From positions 1 to 64,000 of the forward strand of contig NZ_FMVW01000006.1 of assembly GCF_900102695.1 (NCBI RefSeq): DNA of 64,000 nt, written 5' to 3'. The notes beneath the pieces were generated by a model. It was not told the DNA's origin. It was given only the letters and a program-made list of their open reading frames with translations, and did not search any database. Every line of letters starts with the position of its first letter. Position 1 is the stretch's first letter. This stretch comes from Afifella marina DSM 2698. GTDB taxonomy: Bacteria > Pseudomonadota > Alphaproteobacteria > Rhizobiales > Afifellaceae. The translations under genes were made by a program, and so were the position numbers. Positions 17,937-26,263 of the stretch are shown here, in pieces.

Positions 17937-18881
17937 ATGACCACTCCGTTGTTTTCCGTGATCATCCCCTGCTGGAACGCTGAAAAGACCATCGCCGCGA
18001 CGCTCCGCTCGGTCCTTGATCAGACGCTTGCCGATTGGGAAGTGATCGTCATCGACGACGGCTCCACCGACGGCTCGGCCGAGATCCTGGCCGACTTTGC
18101 CGCCCGCGATCGGCGCATCGCCTACCGCACGGTTGAGAACGGCGGCCCGAGCCGCGCCCGCAATCTCGGTGCCCTCGAGCTCGCCAAGGGCCGTTACCTT
18201 GCCTTCCTCGACGCCGACGATCTGTGGGCTGCCGACAAGCTCGAAATCATGGCGGCGCGGTTCGCCGACGATGTGGCCGTTCAGGCGCTCTATGCCGACG
18301 TCGCCTTCTTCACAAACGTGCCGGAAGACGCTCAGTCCCGCACAAAGGTGCGGCGGGATCAGCTCTTCCTGAGGGATGTGCTCGCCGAAAACCCCTTCTG
18401 CACGACCTCCAACCTGGTGGTGGAGCGCAAGGCCTTTGCGGCGACCGGCGGCTTCGACGAAACCATCGTTTATGGCGAGGACCTGGAATGGCTGGTGCGC
18501 TTCGTCGCCATGTCCGGCGTCATCGAAGGCGTCGACCAGACGCTCGTCTATTACCGCAACACGCCGGGCAGCCTGTCTTCCAACATCGAGGCCATGGCCT
18601 CCGCCTGGCAGTCGCGTCTTGCAACGCTTCGCAGGATGCACATCGGGCTTGCGGAAAAGGACCTCCGCGCTGCCGAAGCGCAGCATCTGCGCTACCTCGC
18701 CCGCCGAGCCCTGCGTTCCGAAGGATCGCGCTTCACCCCCATGCGCTTCGCGCTGCGCGGCATTTGGACGAGCCCCGTCTCCTTCTTCGACAATCCCCGG
18801 CGCGGCTTCCTCACGCTCGCCGCCGCCTGCGCGCTTCCCTTCTTCCCGCAATCGGCCGGACGGCCGGCCTGCTTTCAGTAG
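17937..18881 (+). CDS. Family-2 glycosyltransferase
   Basis: A 314-residue GT-A enzyme with an N-terminal nucleotide-sugar binding region (SVIIPCWNAEKT, IDDGSTDGS) and the DxD-type AFLDADDLW near residue 93. A possible general base lies in YGEDLEWLVR. It has no TM anchor and is presumably cytoplasmic, at the membrane face. It adds one sugar of the repeat unit whose flippase gene is immediately upstream. It is clearly related to the next gene (18914), and the pair may have arisen by duplication. Sugar donor and acceptor unknown. Confidence 0.9.
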   Translation: MTTPLFSVIIPCWNAEKTIAATLRSVLDQTLADWEVIVIDDGSTDGSAEILADFAARDRRIAYRTVENGGPSRARNLGALELAKGRYLAFLDADDLWAADKLEIMAARFADDVAVQALYADVAFFTNVPEDAQSRTKVRRDQLFLRDVLAENPFCTTSNLVVERKAFAATGGFDETIVYGEDLEWLVRFVAMSGVIEGVDQTLVYYRNTPGSLSSNIEAMASAWQSRLATLRRMHIGLAEKDLRAAEAQHLRYLARRALRSEGSRFTPMRFALRGIWTSPVSFFDNPRRGFLTLAAACALPFFPQSAGRPACFQ

Positions 18882-18913
18882 ATCACGACACCGCCTTCCG
18901 AGGAGCAACGACC

Positions 18914-19912
18914 ATGAACATGACCCCGACACCCATCGCCAGCGTCGTCGTCCCCGCTTACAATTGCGAGGCGACGATTGCCGAGACCCTGCGCTCGATC
19001 CTCAATCAGACCTTTTCCGATCTTGAGCTGATCGTCGTGGACGACGGTTCGACCGACGCGACCACCGAGATCGTCAACGGCTTTACCGACGAACGCATCC
19101 GGCTCATCAGCCAGAAGAACCGGGGCCTTGCCGGCGCCCACAACACCGGCATCTACCATGCGCGCGGCCGCTACATCGGCTTCTGCGATGCCGACGATCT
19201 GTGGCTGCCGGAGAAACTCGAGCTGCACGTCGCCCATCTGGAAACGAACCCAGATGTCGGCATCAGCTTCTCCGCTTCCGCCATGATCGACCAGCATGGC
19301 CGCCGCCTCGGCATCAGCCAAAAGCCGAAGCTCCGCGGCATCACCGCCGCCGACGTCTTCAAGCGCAACCCCATTGGCAATGGCAGCACACCGGTCATGC
19401 GCCGCGCGGCTCTCGATGCCATCGCCTTCCGTCCCGCCGGTGAAGAAGAGCGCGACTGGTGGTTCGATGAGAATTTCCGTCAGTCGGACGACATCGAAGG
19501 GTGGCTGCGCTTCATCCTCTCCTCCGACTGGCTGATCGAAGGCATTCCGGGCGATCTCACACTCTACCGCATCCACACCGGCGCCCTCTCCGCCAATGTC
19601 GAAGCGCAGTACGACACCTGGTGCCGGATGAAGGACAAAATCGCCGCCATCTCGCCGATGCTCGTGCGCCGCCATGGCGCTGCGGCGACCGCCTACCAGC
19701 TGCGCTACCTCGCCCGTCGCGCTGTCTCCTCCCGAGACGGAAAGCGTGCCGCCAGGTTCATGCGCCGCTCGATCTGGGCATCTCGCCGCCCTCTGCGGGA
19801 AGAGCCGATCAAGACCATGGTGACGTGGAGCGCCGCAGAGCTTCTGAGCCTTTTCGGGCGCGGCATCTACAACCGCGTCGAGGCGCGCCTTCTTTCGTCC
19901 AAGGCAGGCTGA
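18914..19912 (+). CDS. Family-2 glycosyltransferase
   Basis: A 332-residue GT-A glycosyltransferase: SVVVPAYNCEAT, VVDDGSTDA and CDADDLWLPEK are the nucleotide and DxD motifs, and RQSDDIEGWLRF takes the place of the ED motif. The ATG at 18914 follows GGAGC by 6 bases; the longer open frame starting at 18224 overlaps the previous gene and is not used. It is a paralogue of 17937-18881, sharing the ADDLW motif and the RYLARRA C-terminal motif. It probably adds another residue of the same repeat unit. Confidence 0.9.
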   Translation: MNMTPTPIASVVVPAYNCEATIAETLRSILNQTFSDLELIVVDDGSTDATTEIVNGFTDERIRLISQKNRGLAGAHNTGIYHARGRYIGFCDADDLWLPEKLELHVAHLETNPDVGISFSASAMIDQHGRRLGISQKPKLRGITAADVFKRNPIGNGSTPVMRRAALDAIAFRPAGEEERDWWFDENFRQSDDIEGWLRFILSSDWLIEGIPGDLTLYRIHTGALSANVEAQYDTWCRMKDKIAAISPMLVRRHGAAATAYQLRYLARRAVSSRDGKRAARFMRRSIWASRRPLREEPIKTMVTWSAAELLSLFGRGIYNRVEARLLSSKAG

Positions 19913-19936
19913 ATTCACAACCGGGGGAGCAACTCC

Positions 19937-20953
19937 ATGATCCACGCCATCGCCCATCTCATCGACGACGCATCTTTCGGCGGCATCAACCGGATGCTCG
20001 AATACATGGAGGCGTCGCCGGATCTTGCGAAAATCGCAGATCATCGGATCGTGCGGGTCCGGCGCGGCCAGCTTACCGCACCGCCGCTCGGAGCCGACCT
20101 GATCGTCTCCCATCTGTCGGTCAACTGGGCGAACCTGCCCATGCTGACGGCGCTACGGGCCGCCTATCCGACGACGCCGATCATCCATGTCGAACACAGC
20201 TACTCGGAGCGTTTCGTTGCGCTGCATGTCGAAAAGCGCGACCGCTTCACGGCGCTCCTGCGCACCGCCTATGCGCTTTTCGACGAAGTTGTCGCCGTCA
20301 GCGAGACGCAAGGCGCCTGGATGCTGCGCCGCGGCTTCTGTCCGGAAGGCGGCCTCAAGGTCATTGAGCCCTGCGTCGAGCTTGCGCCCTTCCTCGCGGT
20401 CGAAGGACATCGCGAAGGACCGGATATCGTCATCGGCGCGATCGGCCGCTTCGACCTGCAAAAAGGCTTCGACATTCTCATCGACGCCTTCCAGGTGCTC
20501 GAGCGCACCGACGTGGAGCTGCATCTCTACGGCGACGGGCCGGACCTCAACGACTTGAAGGCGCGCGCCAAGAACAACCCGAAGATCGTCTTCAAGGGCT
20601 ACACGTCCGACGTCCCCGAAGCCATGGCGGCGTGCGATGCCATCGCCCTCCCCTCGCGCTGGGAGCCTTATGGTCTCGTCGCTATCGAGGCGATGGCGGC
20701 CGACCGGCCCGTGCTCTGCCCGCGTCATGACGGCCTCGTCGGCCACATTGCGGCCGGAGCTCGCGATATTGGCGAGAATTCCGTGACCGGATGGGCGGCC
20801 GCGATCGAACGGCTCCACGTCGAGGAGTTGCGCGAGCCGAACGCAAAGACCCGCACCCACGCGGCCGAGGCAGGTGAGCGTTTCGCGAAGGCCTGGGGCA
20901 GTCTCGTCGGACGGGTTTTGAGCAAAGAGGACAAGGAAGCCGGCGCGGCCTGA
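19937..20953 (+). CDS. Family-4 glycosyltransferase
   Basis: A 338-residue GT-B enzyme with the C-terminal GT4 features RFDLQKGFDILIDAF, LYGDGPD, and the EX7E-type region SRWEPYGLVAIEAMA that binds the nucleotide sugar. A GGGGGAG ribosome site lies 5 bases before the ATG. It is the last gene of the flippase operon and is followed 33 bp later by a strong intrinsic terminator. It adds a sugar to the lipid-linked unit; identity unknown. Confidence 0.9.
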   Translation: MIHAIAHLIDDASFGGINRMLEYMEASPDLAKIADHRIVRVRRGQLTAPPLGADLIVSHLSVNWANLPMLTALRAAYPTTPIIHVEHSYSERFVALHVEKRDRFTALLRTAYALFDEVVAVSETQGAWMLRRGFCPEGGLKVIEPCVELAPFLAVEGHREGPDIVIGAIGRFDLQKGFDILIDAFQVLERTDVELHLYGDGPDLNDLKARAKNNPKIVFKGYTSDVPEAMAACDAIALPSRWEPYGLVAIEAMAADRPVLCPRHDGLVGHIAAGARDIGENSVTGWAAAIERLHVEELREPNAKTRTHAAEAGERFAKAWGSLVGRVLSKEDKEAGAA

Positions 20954-20986
20954 CCAGGCCTGCACCCGCCGCACCCGACAAAAAGA

Positions 20987-21018
20987 CCCGCGGAAGCTCC
21001 GGCTTCCGCGGGTTTTTT
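20987..21018 (+). terminator. Rho-independent terminator of flippase-glycosyltransferase operon
   Basis: A perfect 11-bp stem (20987-20997 with 21002-21012), a 4-nt TCCG loop and a run of six T. It closes the operon 16658-20953. Confidence 0.95.
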
Positions 21019-21156
21019 CGTTCCTATCGGGCCTCTTGTCAGAGGCGGCCGGCGACCAGCCGAAGACGATCGCTCACAACACAATCCTCGGCCTCGATCG
21101 GCGAGCGCCTTTCTGAGCGAACTTTTCTGCCGGAAACTGTTCTTCGGGAGTGAAGC

Positions 21157-21528
21157 CTACAGCGAGCGCACCCGCATCTTGCCGAACTGGAAGAGCGCGG
21201 CGACGGTCGCTCCGCCGAGCGCGCCGATGACGTTCGCATAGAAATCCGTCATCGAGGCGGTCCGCCATGGAATGCACATCTGCAAAAGCTCGATCCAGCC
21301 GGAAAAAGCGAGCGTCGCGATGGCCGCTCCGAACGGATTGCCGAAGACGAAGGCGAAGCCCGCTGCGTTGACGAAGGTCCCGAAGGCATGCAGCGCAACA
21401 TCGCCATGATGGCCAAGATTCACGCCCGGAATGACGGCCAGCATCAAGGCCCACGCATCCGCGCCGAGAATCAGAAGGAAGACTGGCAATCTCATGAGAT
21501 CCTGCATGTTCTGAGCCCGCGTTTCCAT
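21157..21528 (-). CDS. VanZ-like small membrane protein
   Basis: 123 residues with about four hydrophobic helices and the VanZ-family arrangement: an early HAFGTFVNAAGFAF helix, then FSGWIELLQ, then a conserved Asp-x-x-x-Asn-x-x-Gly (DFYANVIGALGG). VanZ-like proteins are frequent in polysaccharide loci, but their biochemical role is not settled. It stands alone on the minus strand between the two halves of the polysaccharide locus. Met8 is an alternative start. Confidence 0.75.
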   Translation of the reverse strand: METRAQNMQDLMRLPVFLLILGADAWALMLAVIPGVNLGHHGDVALHAFGTFVNAAGFAFVFGNPFGAAIATLAFSGWIELLQMCIPWRTASMTDFYANVIGALGGATVAALFQFGKMRVRSL

Positions 21529-22090
21529 TACGCCTCGGCCTTTCGGGTTGCCTCTATCTCGGTGAACCGAGAAAACTCAGGAGAACATGCGCGGGTGGAC
21601 TTCATTGTCCTTTTCGGAGTTCCGAAACGCGCCCAATCTCCTGTTAAACTCTTCTCGACTTTCGCAGTCGCCTCACGATCGATCTTCCGCGCAAGTCAAT
21701 TCGGCATAAGGAAGCCTCACAAAGCTTGCGGGACGCTTGCATCCTTGAAACCGGGGGTAGTATCGGCTCGCACGAGGTTGCGATCGGAGCGAGAAATCTG
21801 CGGCTCCGGCTTTCGATCCGGCCTGTCTGAAAAGGCCGAACGACGACGTCGCGGGCCAGATCGACCCAGCACCAAACCAGGCAAACATCGCGAAGGGACG
21901 ATCGGATAAGTGGCAAACCAACGCTTCACGGATCTCGCCAGCTTTACGTAAACGGAAGCAAAGGCAGGCGGTCTCGGCGGATGCGCGCGCTGATCCATCC
22001 GGAGGATGGTCGGGTTCACCCCAAAGGGGCTGGCCATTCGAGGGCACGTGATCGGCAGCTCGTGCAGATGGGGCGGGCGACCTGAAACGC
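21529..22090. other. Gene-free stretch within polysaccharide locus
   Basis: Several overlapping open frames exist on both strands (for example 21673-22092 minus), but none shows a recognisable domain, a good ribosome site or the codon pattern of its neighbours. I see no RNA gene or repeat here. Confidence 0.5.
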
Positions 22091-22125
22091 AAAAAAATGG
22101 CCGCGGTGCCTGAGCAACCGCGGCC
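22091..22125 (-). terminator. Rho-independent terminator of WecG/sugar-transferase gene
   Basis: Read on the minus strand: a 9-bp GC-rich stem (22117-22125 with 22099-22107), a 9-nt loop, and a run of seven T after one intervening base. It lies about 75 bp after the stop at 22198. Confidence 0.9.
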
Positions 22126-22197
22126 GGTCGGAACTGTGATGGGGAATCGCAGTCTTAGAAGTCTTCGCTTTGTTATAATCCTCCCTTCGTTGTGGTC

Positions 22198-23544
22198 TCA
22201 GTAGGCGCCCCGTCCGGTGAAGACGGCGCGGAAAGTCAGTGCGATGAGGGCGATGTCGAGGAAAACCGAGCGGGAGCGGACATAGGCACTGTCCATGTGG
22301 ATCATCTTATTGAAGCCGATCTCCGCACGACCCGACACCTGCCAGAGCCCCGTCAGGCCGGGCTTGCCCATCAGCCGCTCGAGAGCCTGAGGCGGATAGG
22401 CTTCCACTTCCTGCGGCAGAGCCGGACGCGGGCCGACGATGCTCATATCGCCGTTCCAGATGTTGAAGAGCTGGGGCAGCTCGTCGAGCGAGAAGCGCCG
22501 CAGGAGACGACCGATCTTGGTGACGCGCGGATCGTTCTTCGACTTGAAGCAGATGCCTGCGCGATCGCTTTGCTCGAGAAGCGCCGCCCGACGGGCTTCG
22601 GCGTCGCGGTACATGGAGCGGAACTTCAACACGGTGAAAGCCTGACCGCCCTGCCCGATGCGCGTCTGCCGGAAGAAGACCGGGCCGCGGGACTCAAGCT
22701 TGATGGCCGTTGCGATCATCAGCATCAGCGGCGCGAAGAAGAGCAGACCCATGCCGGATCCGAAAAGGTCGAGGGCACGCTTGGCCCGCTCGTCGGCCGT
22801 CGGCACCACTTTCTTGGCCCGGGCGTCCTGCCACGCCCGCATCATAAACTCCGGGTTACCGACGATGTAGCGGCGGAACATGCGGCGCGGCTCGATTGCC
22901 AACCGCCAGATCCATTCCAGCCCGGCGCTGCGCAGCATGCGAGGGGCCCGCGACACACGGCCCGCCCAGAAATCGAACTGCGCGCCGACACCCATCACCA
23001 GCCGTGCGTTGATGCGATGGCGGTTACGGGCGATCCACACATCCTGACGCGGCACACCCAGAGCGACGAGCACGATATCGGCACCCGAAGCATTGATCTC
23101 GTCGATGATGCGATCCTCTTCTTCCGAGTAGAAGTAACCATGACGAGTGCCGGCAACCTTCAGGGCCGGCGCGATCTTACGGGCCGCCTCTGAAGCTTTC
23201 CGCGCAACGCCTTCCGCACTTCCGAGAAAATAGATGGACAGGCCGAGAGCGGCAGCCTTGCGGCACAGCGGGACGAACAGGTCGGTGCCATTCAGGTTCT
23301 CGACGAAGCGCTTGCCCTGCAGTTTCGCAGCAAGCTGCAAACCCGAGCCGTCGGGCAGCAGGTAATCCGCCTTCTTCAGCGCCCACTGGTAGATCGGCGT
23401 CTTGGCGGCGACATTCATGCAATGGGCGTTGAGGAACGCGGCAGTGCGACGGGCGCCGCCCTTCAGAAGCGCTGCAAGCGCGTCTTCCGTCTTTGCGTTG
23501 ACGATATCGAGCGAGAAGAGAGAGATCTTGTTGAGAGAAGTCAT
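22198..23544 (-). CDS. WecG/TagA-family glycosyltransferase fused to undecaprenyl-phosphate sugar transferase
   Basis: A 448-residue two-domain protein. Residues about 5-225 are a WecG/TagA/CpsF (GT26) domain (LNAHCMNV, DGSGL, GVPRQDVWIA). Residues about 255-448 are a bacterial sugar transferase (initiating phosphoglycosyltransferase) with one TM or re-entrant helix, KFRSMY, RRFSLDELPQLFN, MSIVGPRP and KPGLTGLWQVSGR. The second domain should start the repeat unit by loading a sugar-phosphate onto undecaprenyl phosphate, and the first may add the second sugar. ATG 23544 is preferred to 23571 because GGAGG precedes it with normal spacing. It has its own terminator. Confidence 0.92.
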   Translation of the reverse strand: MTSLNKISLFSLDIVNAKTEDALAALLKGGARRTAAFLNAHCMNVAAKTPIYQWALKKADYLLPDGSGLQLAAKLQGKRFVENLNGTDLFVPLCRKAAALGLSIYFLGSAEGVARKASEAARKIAPALKVAGTRHGYFYSEEEDRIIDEINASGADIVLVALGVPRQDVWIARNRHRINARLVMGVGAQFDFWAGRVSRAPRMLRSAGLEWIWRLAIEPRRMFRRYIVGNPEFMMRAWQDARAKKVVPTADERAKRALDLFGSGMGLLFFAPLMLMIATAIKLESRGPVFFRQTRIGQGGQAFTVLKFRSMYRDAEARRAALLEQSDRAGICFKSKNDPRVTKIGRLLRRFSLDELPQLFNIWNGDMSIVGPRPALPQEVEAYPPQALERLMGKPGLTGLWQVSGRAEIGFNKMIHMDSAYVRSRSVFLDIALIALTFRAVFTGRGAY

Positions 23545-23908
23545 TTTGGCCTCCAGAAATCCGTTGGCCAAACAATACTCATCTCAACGAGAAAATAACT
23601 CGAGCAAGGGAACAGTTACAGCATCCGTAGAATATCAAAACTACACAGAAGCGCATGTATAGTCTCGATCGAGACAAGTCCTACCCTTTAGGATAGGCGG
23701 TTCCTCTCCGATCACGCCGTGATCGGGCGGGTGCCCGCGGGCGACGCCCTCGATTAACCGTTCATTGGATGCTATGCGCTACGTCCACCAGTGGTTGAAA
23801 CTGGTGAGACCGCCCGGACCTTCTGCAAAGCGGCGGAGATCGCAAAGCCGGAGAAAAGACGGAAGTGCCCGCTAGGGAATGTGCGGTTTCGCCTGAAAGG
23901 TGATGTTG
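23545..23908. promoter_or_regulatory. Divergent regulatory region with GGATAGG element and 19-bp palindrome
   Basis: No gene. It holds a TTAGGATAGGCGG element (23688-23700) and a perfect dyad CCGATCAC-GCC-GTGATCGG (23708-23726) without a T run, so it is more like an operator than a terminator. Both lie 180-220 bp before the LuxR-type regulator. The part near 23600-23660 is AT-rich and may hold the promoter of the WecG/sugar-transferase gene. Confidence 0.45.
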
Positions 23909-24523
23909 ATGGATATTCTGATCGCTGACGATCATGAACTCGTCCGAGACACGATCTGCGCATTCCTGGAACGCGAGCCGGATGTGCGCGTCGTCACAGC
24001 CAGCGACTTTGCCGAAGCGATCGAGCGGATCGATGCGCAGGGGCCCTTCGATCTCGTCATCCTTGATTACAACATGCCCGGCATGGACGGTCTGGAAGGC
24101 CTCGCCCGCGCCAAGGAACATAATAAGGGCAACCCCGTCGGCATCATTTCCGGCACGGCCAACCGCAGCGTGGCGGAAGAAGCGCTGGCAGCCGGTGCCG
24201 CCGGCTTCCTGCCGAAGACGATCGCCGCCAAGTCGCTGATCCACGCGGTTCGCTTCATGGTGGCGGGCGAGCAATATGCCCCGCTCGATTTCATGCGAGC
24301 CCCGAGCGGAGAAAATGAAAATCCTCTGGCCGCCAAATTGAGCAAGCGGGAGACGGAGGTCCTGGGCGGCCTCGTCCGTGGAGCCTCCAATAAGGAAATC
24401 GCGCGCGAGCTCGATTTGCAGGAGGTCACGGTGAAACTTCACGTCAAAACGCTCTGCCGCAAGCTTCAGGCACGCAACCGCACGCATGCTGCCATGATCG
24501 CCAAGGATGCAGGGATGTTCTGA
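23909..24523 (+). CDS. LuxR/NarL-type response regulator
   Basis: 204 residues: a receiver with IADDHEL, phospho-acceptor Asp in VILDYNMPGMDG, and Lys in LPKTIAAKS, followed by a LuxR-type HTH (LSKRETEVLGGLVRGASNKEIARELDLQEVTV, split here only for description). ATG 23909 is chosen because AAAGG lies 8 bases upstream; ATG 23903 has poor spacing. It lies between the chain-initiation gene and the Wzz/polymerase genes and is the obvious candidate DNA-binding regulator for the polysaccharide locus, perhaps through the GGATAGG elements. Its kinase may be 12510-15128 or 27681-29390. Confidence 0.92.
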   Translation: MDILIADDHELVRDTICAFLEREPDVRVVTASDFAEAIERIDAQGPFDLVILDYNMPGMDGLEGLARAKEHNKGNPVGIISGTANRSVAEEALAAGAAGFLPKTIAAKSLIHAVRFMVAGEQYAPLDFMRAPSGENENPLAAKLSKRETEVLGGLVRGASNKEIARELDLQEVTVKLHVKTLCRKLQARNRTHAAMIAKDAGMF

Positions 24524-24557
24524 TACCGCAGGACAAGGAATTTCCGGGATTTAAGAC

Positions 24558-24596
24558 CTTCGGATAGATTGGGCTATTCCAAAGGATAGGTCGCGC
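24558..24596 (+). promoter_or_regulatory. GGATAG cluster upstream of Wzz-like gene
   Basis: A GGATAG at 24562-24567, an inverted CTATTCC at 24574-24580 and the 14-base AAAGGATAGGTCGC at 24581-24594 lie within 35 bp, about 90-125 bp upstream of the Wzz-like start. Such clustered short sites are typical for NarL/LuxR-type regulators; the regulator gene ends just upstream. Confidence 0.4.
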
Positions 24597-24682
24597 GGCG
24601 AAATAGACCCTAAGTGCACCATTGCACGCACGCGAAGAGCAACGCCTTCCGCTAAGCATTTGTCACGACGAGGAGTGCAGTG

Positions 24683-26263
24683 ATGAATGTTCATACCAAT
24701 CGACTGGAAGGCCTATACAGCCCTCATGCAGAGGAGGCAGCGGGCGACGACGCACGCACCGGTGGCCGGCACCTGTTCGCGCGCCTTGGCGCTGCGGCGG
24801 GCGGCATTTCCCGCTTCATGCCGCGCCTGACCCGCACGCGCATCACCGCACTGTCGCCCGTGCGCCTGCTGCGCGGCGGTCGCGTCGGCGACTTCCAGCG
24901 CCTGCCCCGCTACGCGCTGGTCATCTTCGCCGGCCTCGCCGCGATCTGGGCTCCGGTCATCCTCTACATCTCCACCGCACCTCTGCGCTTTCAGTCCGAG
25001 GCAGCGATGATCATGCCGGGAGCCGGCTCTTCCAGCTCGGTCAACCTTTCCGACATCGGCCAGGCCTCGACCTCGGCGAGTTCGCCTTATTCCAGCTCCT
25101 CCATCAGCCCGACCGTGACCTACAAGAGCCTGATCGAATCCCGACGCGTGCTTGAACGCGCAGCGGGTTCGCTGCAGCTCGAAGTGCAGGAACTCGGACG
25201 TCCGCGCATCAAGCTCCTCGATCAGACGAGCCTGATCCGCCTGTCGATGACAGGTTCCTCGCCGGAGGAAGCCGCAGACAAGACCGAGGCCATTCTCGCG
25301 GCCTTTCTCGGCGAACTGGACCAGTTGCGCAGTGACGAAATGGAGAGCCGTGAGATCTCCACGATCGACACTGTCCGCGAGCACCAGAAGGCCGTTGAGG
25401 CCATTCGTCTTAAAATCAGCGCGCTGCAGGCAAAGACCGGGCTGGCGAGCGCGGACCAGCATCTCGAACTCGTGACGATGATCGAGCAGATGGGCCAGCA
25501 GGTCGTCTCCACGACGTCGGAGCTGCGGGAATCGGAGGAGGCCGTCGTGGCCCTTTCGACGATGCTCAACGTCGATGCCGACAACGCCTCGTCCATGCTG
25601 CGTCTGCACGGGGACATCGAGTTCGCCGCCCTTTCGGAAAACGCCGCAGAAGCTTCGGCAAAACTCTCCAGCCTCAGCGGCCGTTTCGGACAGAGCCATC
25701 CCCAGGTCGTCGAGGCGCGCAACAATTACAAAGGCGCCAAGGCGCGCATGGATGATCGCGCACAGGTCGTCACCGGGCTGCCCGTCGTCGCCATCTGGGA
25801 GCAGATCGATCCCTCTTCGCAAGGCGAGCGGTCGGCGCTCCTTTCCCAGCTTGTCGACCTCGTCGCCAAGCGGGATGGCCTGGCCGCGCGAGTTGCCGCT
25901 CTCAAGCAAGAACACGAAGCCGGGAAAGAGCGTGTGCGGGATCTCGTCGAGACGGCGTCGCGCCTCGACAGTCTCAACCGCGACTACAAGGTTGCCGAGG
26001 CTGTCTTCGCATCCGCCCTGGCGCGCATGAACACCACACGCAACGACGTCTTTGCCTCGTATCCGATGGTGCAGGTGATCGAGCAGCCTTCGATCGAATG
26101 GGAGCCGTCTTCGCCCAACAAGAAAATCGCATTGGGCGCGGCGGGCGCAGGCTCCCTTTTCCTCCTGATGGGTCTCGCCCTCGCCTGGATGCGTCGTCCT
26201 CTGATCGACCGTCTCCTGGAAAACGAGGAAGCTGGCGATGAAAACGCCGATGCCACAGCGTAA
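24683..26263 (+). CDS. Wzz/GumC-type polysaccharide chain-length protein without kinase domain
   Basis: 526 residues. A cytoplasmic N-terminal tail is followed by TM1 (about 75-95), a long periplasmic region with coiled-coil segments (about 205-265 and 390-440) and TM2 (about 488-506), then a short charged tail. The topology and the Pro-rich stretch before TM2 (WEPSSPNKK) fit polysaccharide co-polymerases of the Wzz/GumC/ExoP group, but there is no C-terminal BY-kinase. ATG 24683 is preferred to GTG 24680 because AGGAG is 7 bases upstream. It overlaps the polymerase-like gene by 26 bases. It should set chain length or couple synthesis to the Wza-like channel (15187). Confidence 0.88.
   Translation: MNVHTNRLEGLYSPHAEEAAGDDARTGGRHLFARLGAAAGGISRFMPRLTRTRITALSPVRLLRGGRVGDFQRLPRYALVIFAGLAAIWAPVILYISTAPLRFQSEAAMIMPGAGSSSSVNLSDIGQASTSASSPYSSSSISPTVTYKSLIESRRVLERAAGSLQLEVQELGRPRIKLLDQTSLIRLSMTGSSPEEAADKTEAILAAFLGELDQLRSDEMESREISTIDTVREHQKAVEAIRLKISALQAKTGLASADQHLELVTMIEQMGQQVVSTTSELRESEEAVVALSTMLNVDADNASSMLRLHGDIEFAALSENAAEASAKLSSLSGRFGQSHPQVVEARNNYKGAKARMDDRAQVVTGLPVVAIWEQIDPSSQGERSALLSQLVDLVAKRDGLAARVAALKQEHEAGKERVRDLVETASRLDSLNRDYKVAEAVFASALARMNTTRNDVFASYPMVQVIEQPSIEWEPSSPNKKIALGAAGAGSLFLLMGLALAWMRRPLIDRLLENEEAGDENADATA

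Noticed and set aside
24713-25915. 400-codon minus-strand frame opposite the Wzz-like gene
   Set aside because: Antisense shadow; residue composition not protein-like.
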